A DNA stretch of 64,000 bases from positions 18,717,715 to 18,781,714 of the forward strand of contig NC_069136.1 in NCBI RefSeq assembly GCF_026914265.1, given 5' to 3'. A model generated the notes under the pieces. That model searched no databases and was not told the origin of the DNA. It was given only the letters and a program-made list of their open reading frames with translations. This DNA is from Mya arenaria (Eukaryota; Mollusca; Bivalvia; Myida; Myidae). A program made the position numbers and the translations under genes. Positions 62,801 through 64,000 of the stretch are shown in pieces (positions within the stretch are counted from its first letter, which is position 1; each line of letters begins with the position of its first letter).

Positions 62801-64000
62801 ATCAACTGGCAAGTCTAGACTGATTTCTTCACTAACATCGGTGTTCATATTTTCTTCACTTACTGAATTAACCAGATCACTCTCCCCAGATTCAACCCTT
62901 TCCTTCAAGTCCTTTGTCATCGGCATAGCGTTACACATTTGTAAATTTGCCAGCTGATTCTCAGAAATGTCATTCTCACCAAAATCATCCATAAATGGAA
63001 GATCAAGGTCCTCAATCTTAATCTTATCAGCTGACAGACCCACACTTTCAATACTTTCCATCCTTTTCATCTCATTAACTACACTTTCAATACTCTCCAT
63101 TCTCTTCATCTCATTTACAATGTCATCCCTTGAAAGATTCAAATCTGACAGCGAGTAGCTTCCTTGTGATGTTTCACTCACATTTAAAGATGCAGAACTT
63201 TGAGTGAGCGAATAACTCCCCTCACTTATTCCTGCGAGGGAATCAGACTCACTAGGAGTCTGATGCATTCCTATACTGTCATCCAAGGACAAATCAGTGG
63301 CAGGAGAGGGTTGGACAAAGCTGTCATTACCCTTTTCATAGCTTTCTGAGAAGGAATCATGGCTGTCGTCCCTTACACAAGGTGACCGACTCCTATGCCA
63401 GAAGTATTGGGAAAGAATGTCAATTTCTTCTGTAGGGCTAGCAGTGTCATCTACGCTTGAGTAGTTATCCCGTCGAGGAAGGTTATGATAATTGACCACC
63501 TCGATCATTCTGCTCCCAGATGGTGACCTTGAAGCTCTAGTCGACCTTGAGGTGGCTGCCCTGCCTCGTATGCTCTCTGTACTCCCTGTCTGGCCCTGAC
63601 CTTGACCATTTTTGTTGGAGAATTCCTGACAACTAGGTGATCTTGGACCCGGGGACTGGGAAGATTTCCTTTTCGCTGGCAGAGACAGTGACCTTGGCTG
63701 GTAAGGCACCTCATCAGCCTTCAATGCCTCTATTTGCATATTGGGGGCCCTTTTCATGCTGCGTGACCTTCTTGACCTTTCACTTTTAGTGGCTGTTGGG
63801 TTCAAGGCATTCATCAGGGCTGTATAAAGTTCCGTTTCCTTTTTCCTCTCCATATCTCCCATAATGTGCCTTCGATGTAGATAGTATGGAAAATCATCAA
63901 ACAAGTCTTTTTCTTCTGAACTGTTCTTAGAAACACTTTCATCACTTACACCTGAAGTTAAATCGCTATCTGTATTTGAAAGTTTTGATTCAACAGCAGC
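35876..64000 (-). CDS. FARP1: FARP-family Rho guanine nucleotide exchange factor (3' part, 21 exons in window)
   Basis: FERM-RhoGEF-PH protein linking membrane receptors to Rac/Rho activation. Coding exons w1-w21: 61208-64000 (open at the window edge), 58660-58705, 57233-57265, 54769-54988, 54094-54230, 46981-47185, 46499-46586, 45731-45820, 43848-44060, 42981-43167, 41587-41637, 40747-40805, 40028-40099, 39352-39420, 39119-39208, 38435-38520, 38137-38246, 37378-37499, 36815-36922, 36284-36435, 35876-35957. The sum is 5013 nt, 1670 codons plus stop; all GT-AG, phases consistent. DH at about 1175-1374 (KYPVDKAYYIAKELL, LPLNTFLLKPGQRLLHYKL), PH1 at about 1383-1510 (KCILVAASSQEEKDKWVEDL), PH2 at about 1558-1655 (NGWQKLWVVFTNFCLYFYK, HVYFFRAESQYTFERW). 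w6 adds a PPPPPPLPLE stretch. The N-terminal FERM domain is outside the window. FARP1 versus FARP2 is not resolved, as expected for an invertebrate co-orthologue. w2 and w3 are the least certain exons. Confidence 0.94.
36545..36760 (+). mobile_element. tRNA-derived SINE fragment in FARP intron w19/w20
   Basis: B-box-like GGTTCAATTCC in GCCTGGTTCAATTCCTAGCA, then TTTCCACCACAACACAAGAC and CGTGCCAATGAGAGTGA shared with 11555-11815. The A-box end is missing. Confidence 0.65.
37566..38095 (-). pseudogene. Decayed partial copies of FARP exons w17 and w18 inside their own intron
   Basis: 38035-38095 matches the w17 coding segment 38153-38213 at about 58 of 61 positions but has no splice sites. About 37851-37905, 37722-37772 and 37566-37637 are three copies of the 5' part of w18 (CTGAATCTGCTTCTCCAGAG, CCATCATC). 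The first reads D-D-G-T-P-P-S-L-E-K-Q-I-Q-Q-S then stop; the third has an internal TAA. All are broken and lack donors, so they are unlikely to be used as exons, though acceptors resembling real ones persist. Confidence 0.8.
40230..40735. repeat. About 500-bp dispersed repeat, copy in FARP intron w12/w13
   Basis: Collinear in blocks with 24120-24600 (GGTTATTGAAGAGTGTTTAA, GTCAATTTTCCCACGGTATG). Non-coding. Confidence 0.55.
41995..42405. repeat. About 80-bp intronic array seeded by the w10 exon boundary
   Basis: Four to five degenerate units contain ATCAGGGCTACTGCAGTTT, then GATCAAGCAGGAATATGTAA and ACAGACATGCCC. The same order occurs at 42943-43010, where it is the w10 exon end plus donor (GCTCAAGCAGGAGTTTGTAA is coding; CTTAC before it is the GTAAG donor on the minus strand). 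In the array units the donor is mutated. Confidence 0.65.
42406..42942 (+). other. CpG-richer insertion splitting the 80-bp array, with splice-like signals on the plus strand
   Basis: It lies between two copies of TTTACATATGCA.CATCAGGG. It carries an open stretch ending AATAACTG then GTAAGA, and downstream TTTTTATTTTCAG followed by TGTCAAGACTGAGGCC. The short predicted peptide (GLKRSQRYDDTIGITQALIK..) is not recognised. It may be an inserted retrocopy or 5' gene fragment, or chance. Confidence 0.3.
43547..43779. mobile_element. MITE with TGGGCC.ATT.TTCAGAA ends (FARP intron w9/w10)
   Basis: 233 bp. Ends TGGGCCGATAATTCAGAACT and CTGAACAATTGGCCCA inverted; subterminal TTTGTTAAAGTTAACAAC. The most complete copy of the family in the window; others are at 30022-30472 and the split 33325/34365 copy. 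Confidence 0.8.
44235..45345. repeat. 37-bp tandem array in FARP intron w8/w9
   Basis: About 30 units of 37 bp (AACTAAGAAATGGTGGCATA, ACATAGGGAAATTGGG). Higher-order variants alternate (CATAACATAG versus CATTACAAAG). It lies within a DH-domain intron and must be transcribed with the pre-mRNA. Confidence 0.9.
45855..46345. repeat. Degenerate about 30-bp array (TTGAGCAAGCTTCATGTTAACTC)
   Basis: About 14-16 units with TTGAGCAAGCTTCATG and ACTCTTAC in FARP intron w7/w8. Units are diverged, so it is older than the 37-bp array next door. Confidence 0.75.
47567..49150. mobile_element. hAT-superfamily element with intact 8-bp target duplication (FARP intron w5/w6)
   Basis: The element is 47575-49142, starting TAGGGATGGAA and ending TTCCATCCCTA. 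Both flanks are the identical 8-mer ATAATAAC (47567-47574 and 49143-49150). Subterminal zones on both sides carry palindromes TATCCGGATA and TATTCGAATA, typical of transposase-binding arrays. At 1.57 kb it is too short for a full transposase; it encodes only the BED-finger fragment at 48366-48548. Terminus type, TSD length and BED finger all agree on hAT. Confidence 0.9.
48366..48548 (+). pseudogene. BED-type zinc finger fragment of a hAT transposase
   Basis: A 60-residue ORF: a TSSVWKYFTKSEDGKSVVCQ-like start, then CQLC, then GGTSNLRNHMK. This is the N-terminal BED finger of hAT transposases (W..F....C..C....T.NL..H). The final zinc ligand usually comes four to five residues after the first His; here that stretch is NNPYAIH, so spacing is abnormal and the frame stops soon after. 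It is a remnant, probably of an autonomous parent; there is no RNase-H-like catalytic core in the element. Confidence 0.8.
49151..51119. other. FARP intron w5/w6, middle part: nothing supported
   Basis: A/T-rich intronic DNA between the hAT element and the next MITE. Short unremarkable open frames only. A fragment near 51015 (AACAAGAGTTCCACGATGCA) resembles the start of ACAAGAG-type dispersed repeats. Confidence 0.4.
51120..51603. mobile_element. MITE with CCACGTGATAAATT ends, copy 2
   Basis: A diverged copy of 32822-33307: CACCACGTGATAAATTACTT and GCTGCGTCAGAAGGCAACAT at left, with the inverse at right (GACGTGGCATATGACATAAT, TTTATCACATGG). A G(11) run lies at about 51449-51460. Confidence 0.8.
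52177..53556. mobile_element. TA-bounded MITE with TACCGTAAATGACTGGGTAT ends (host of a nested element)
   Basis: The left end TACCGTAAATGACTGGGTAT plus TAGACGCA and the right end TGCGTCTAATACC...CCAGTCATTTACGGTA are inverted. Termini of this kind (CGTAAAT..GGTAT.AGACGCA) are common in animal Tc1/mariner-pogo-like MITEs. It is interrupted by 52444-53214. Confidence 0.8.
52444..53214. mobile_element. Nested TA-bounded MITE with TACCGTAATTCAC ends
   Basis: Ends TACCGTAATTCACCTAAGAG and CTCTTGTGAATTACGGTA are inverted; internal TTTGGACACTC / GTGTCCGAAC are also inverted. It lies wholly inside 52177-53556, giving the order of insertion. Confidence 0.75.
53610..53830 (+). repeat. Dispersed repeat with ACCAAGTTTCGTTCGAATATC core
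   Basis: Copy of the family seen at 9600, 28900 and 60185: AGAGGCATAACTGGGCATTT, TTTACCAAGTTTCGTTCGAA, AACAATGACAAGGCTATCAC in order. Confidence 0.6.
53873..54051. mobile_element. 179-bp Tc1/mariner-like MITE, copy 2
   Basis: Ends TACAGTCCAAACCCATTGGC and ATATCGAGCCAAAAAGTTTT..GACTGTA. Same size and plan as 15628-15806. Confidence 0.75.
54340..54540 (-). mobile_element. tRNA-derived SINE in FARP intron w4/w5
   Basis: On the minus strand: GGTTAGCGCAGTTGTTAGCG and GCGCACTCGCTACTCGCC, B-box-like GTTGATTTCCGG, then GGTTTCCTGGGTTCTCTGG and TTTCCCACAAGACCACACTC. Family of 11555-11815. Confidence 0.7.
55975..56323. mobile_element. TTAA-bounded MITE (GCTGCACTCTCAC family)
   Basis: Ends TTAAAACTGCACTCTCACAA and GTGGGAGTGCAGCTTTAA; interior collinear with 27378 and 31571. 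In FARP intron w3/w4. Confidence 0.85.
57539..57872 (+). repeat. 48-bp near-identical tandem array in FARP intron w2/w3
   Basis: Seven units of 48 bp (CCTGGGCAGACGATTACAAA, CAGTCTCCACTCAAGTCTAG), almost without differences. Because 48 is a multiple of three, one frame reads a 16-residue repeat six times, but on the strand opposite to FARP and with no promoter or context. A short inverted echo (CTTGAGACTGTTTGTAATCA) sits at 58043-58062. Confidence 0.9.
58800..59270 (-). mobile_element. tRNA-derived SINE interrupted by a TTAA MITE
   Basis: The left part (GTTTCCAGAGCAGAAATCAG, TATTGGTGT) and right part (GAGGTCATGAGAAGCAAACC, GGGGCTTGACAGGCCCACAA) align to one continuous SINE at 60055-60150. The MITE at 58839-59195 sits between them. 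Confidence 0.7.
58839..59195. mobile_element. TTAA-bounded MITE nested in a SINE
   Basis: Ends TTAAAGCTGCACTCTCACAG and TGTGAGAGTGCAGCTTTAA, 357 bp. The SINE text continues immediately on both sides, which confirms TTAA as the element border. Confidence 0.85.
59941..60360. mobile_element. Composite: ACAAGAGCGCCGCAG repeat start, SINE, and dispersed-repeat tail
   Basis: 59945-59995 begins AACAAGAGCGCCGCAGAGCA. 60010-60175 is a SINE on the minus strand with A-box-like TGGTATAGATTGCTTCTC and B-box-like GTGGGTTTGATCCCC. 60185-60360 is the ACCAAGTTTCATTTGAAAG family ending in (CAA)n. The order suggests a SINE inserted into an older dispersed repeat. Confidence 0.55.
60780..61207 (-). repeat. Degenerate repeats around the giant-exon donor
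   Basis: Four to five imperfect units of about 90 bp with GAATACTCTCACT, ACTGGCAGCCAGTTACCT and CCCCTTCAA. The last unit contains the w1 splice donor itself (61208/61207, GAG then GTAACT), so the intron start seems to have grown by duplication of the exon-end sequence. Confidence 0.6.
61208..64000 (-). CDS. FARP1: FARP giant linker exon w1 (about 931 codons in window, open at the edge)
   Basis: One uninterrupted exon of at least 2793 nt encodes an Ser/Asp/Glu-rich, apparently disordered region between the (off-window) FERM and the DH domain. It starts acidic/Ser-rich, has an Arg/Ser block (SERSRRSRSMKRAP) and a tandem duplicate of NEMKRMESIESV. At 61931-61942 it encodes RVSF in a KRVSFHETVEEI context, a canonical PP1-docking RVxF motif. 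It ends in strings of acidic and Ser residues (EEDEEDHNEDEDF, SSSSDSD) that look like CK2 sites. Vertebrate FARP linkers are only a few hundred residues long (from memory). The TTG at 63902-63904 is internal, as the frame is open for 32 more codons to the window end. Confidence 0.85.

Overview
Organism. Three intron-rich, spliced protein-coding genes in AT-rich DNA crowded with short inverted-repeat transposons (MITEs), tRNA-derived SINEs and satellite-like arrays point to a metazoan nuclear genome. The proteins and the repeat types look molluscan, most likely a bivalve. This is inference from family resemblance; no search was run. There is no operon logic and no CRISPR, rRNA or convincing tRNA gene.

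Layout. (1) 1-7.7 kb: repeats around a small intronless gene for a type II membrane protein with a Thr-rich, mucin-like tail (1658-2536, minus). (2) 7738-21788, minus: a complete 12-exon autophagy protease gene, ATG4 (414 aa; catalytic Cys/Asp/His seen). Its introns hold a 60-bp array, a hAT-like MITE, SINEs and a 146-bp satellite carrying palindromic estrogen-response-element sequences. (3) 21906-24755, plus: a complete 4-exon TMEM254-like gene (121 aa) that starts 117 bp from the ATG4 start codon. The pair therefore shares a divergent promoter, which contains a consensus NRF1 palindrome. (4) 24.8-35.9 kb: convergent intergenic DNA with several MITEs and no supported gene. (5) 35876-64000, minus: the 3' part of a FARP-family RhoGEF gene (21 exons in the window, 1670 codons in one continuous frame). 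The visible part encodes a very large disordered linker in one 2.8-kb exon, then DH, PH1 and PH2 domains. The FERM end lies beyond the right edge.

All splice junctions proposed for the three spliced genes use GT-AG and keep phase from exon to exon. The FARP coding sum is divisible by three, which supports two very short exons (46 and 33 nt) that an ORF scan alone would miss.

The genes are functionally unrelated (autophagy processing, a small membrane protein, Rho-GTPase signalling). The clearest shared logic is the ATG4/TMEM254 bidirectional promoter. The most unusual structure is in the repeats: the ERE-bearing satellite in ATG4, FARP introns seeded with decayed copies of FARP exon edges, and an intact-ended hAT element with 8-bp target duplications.
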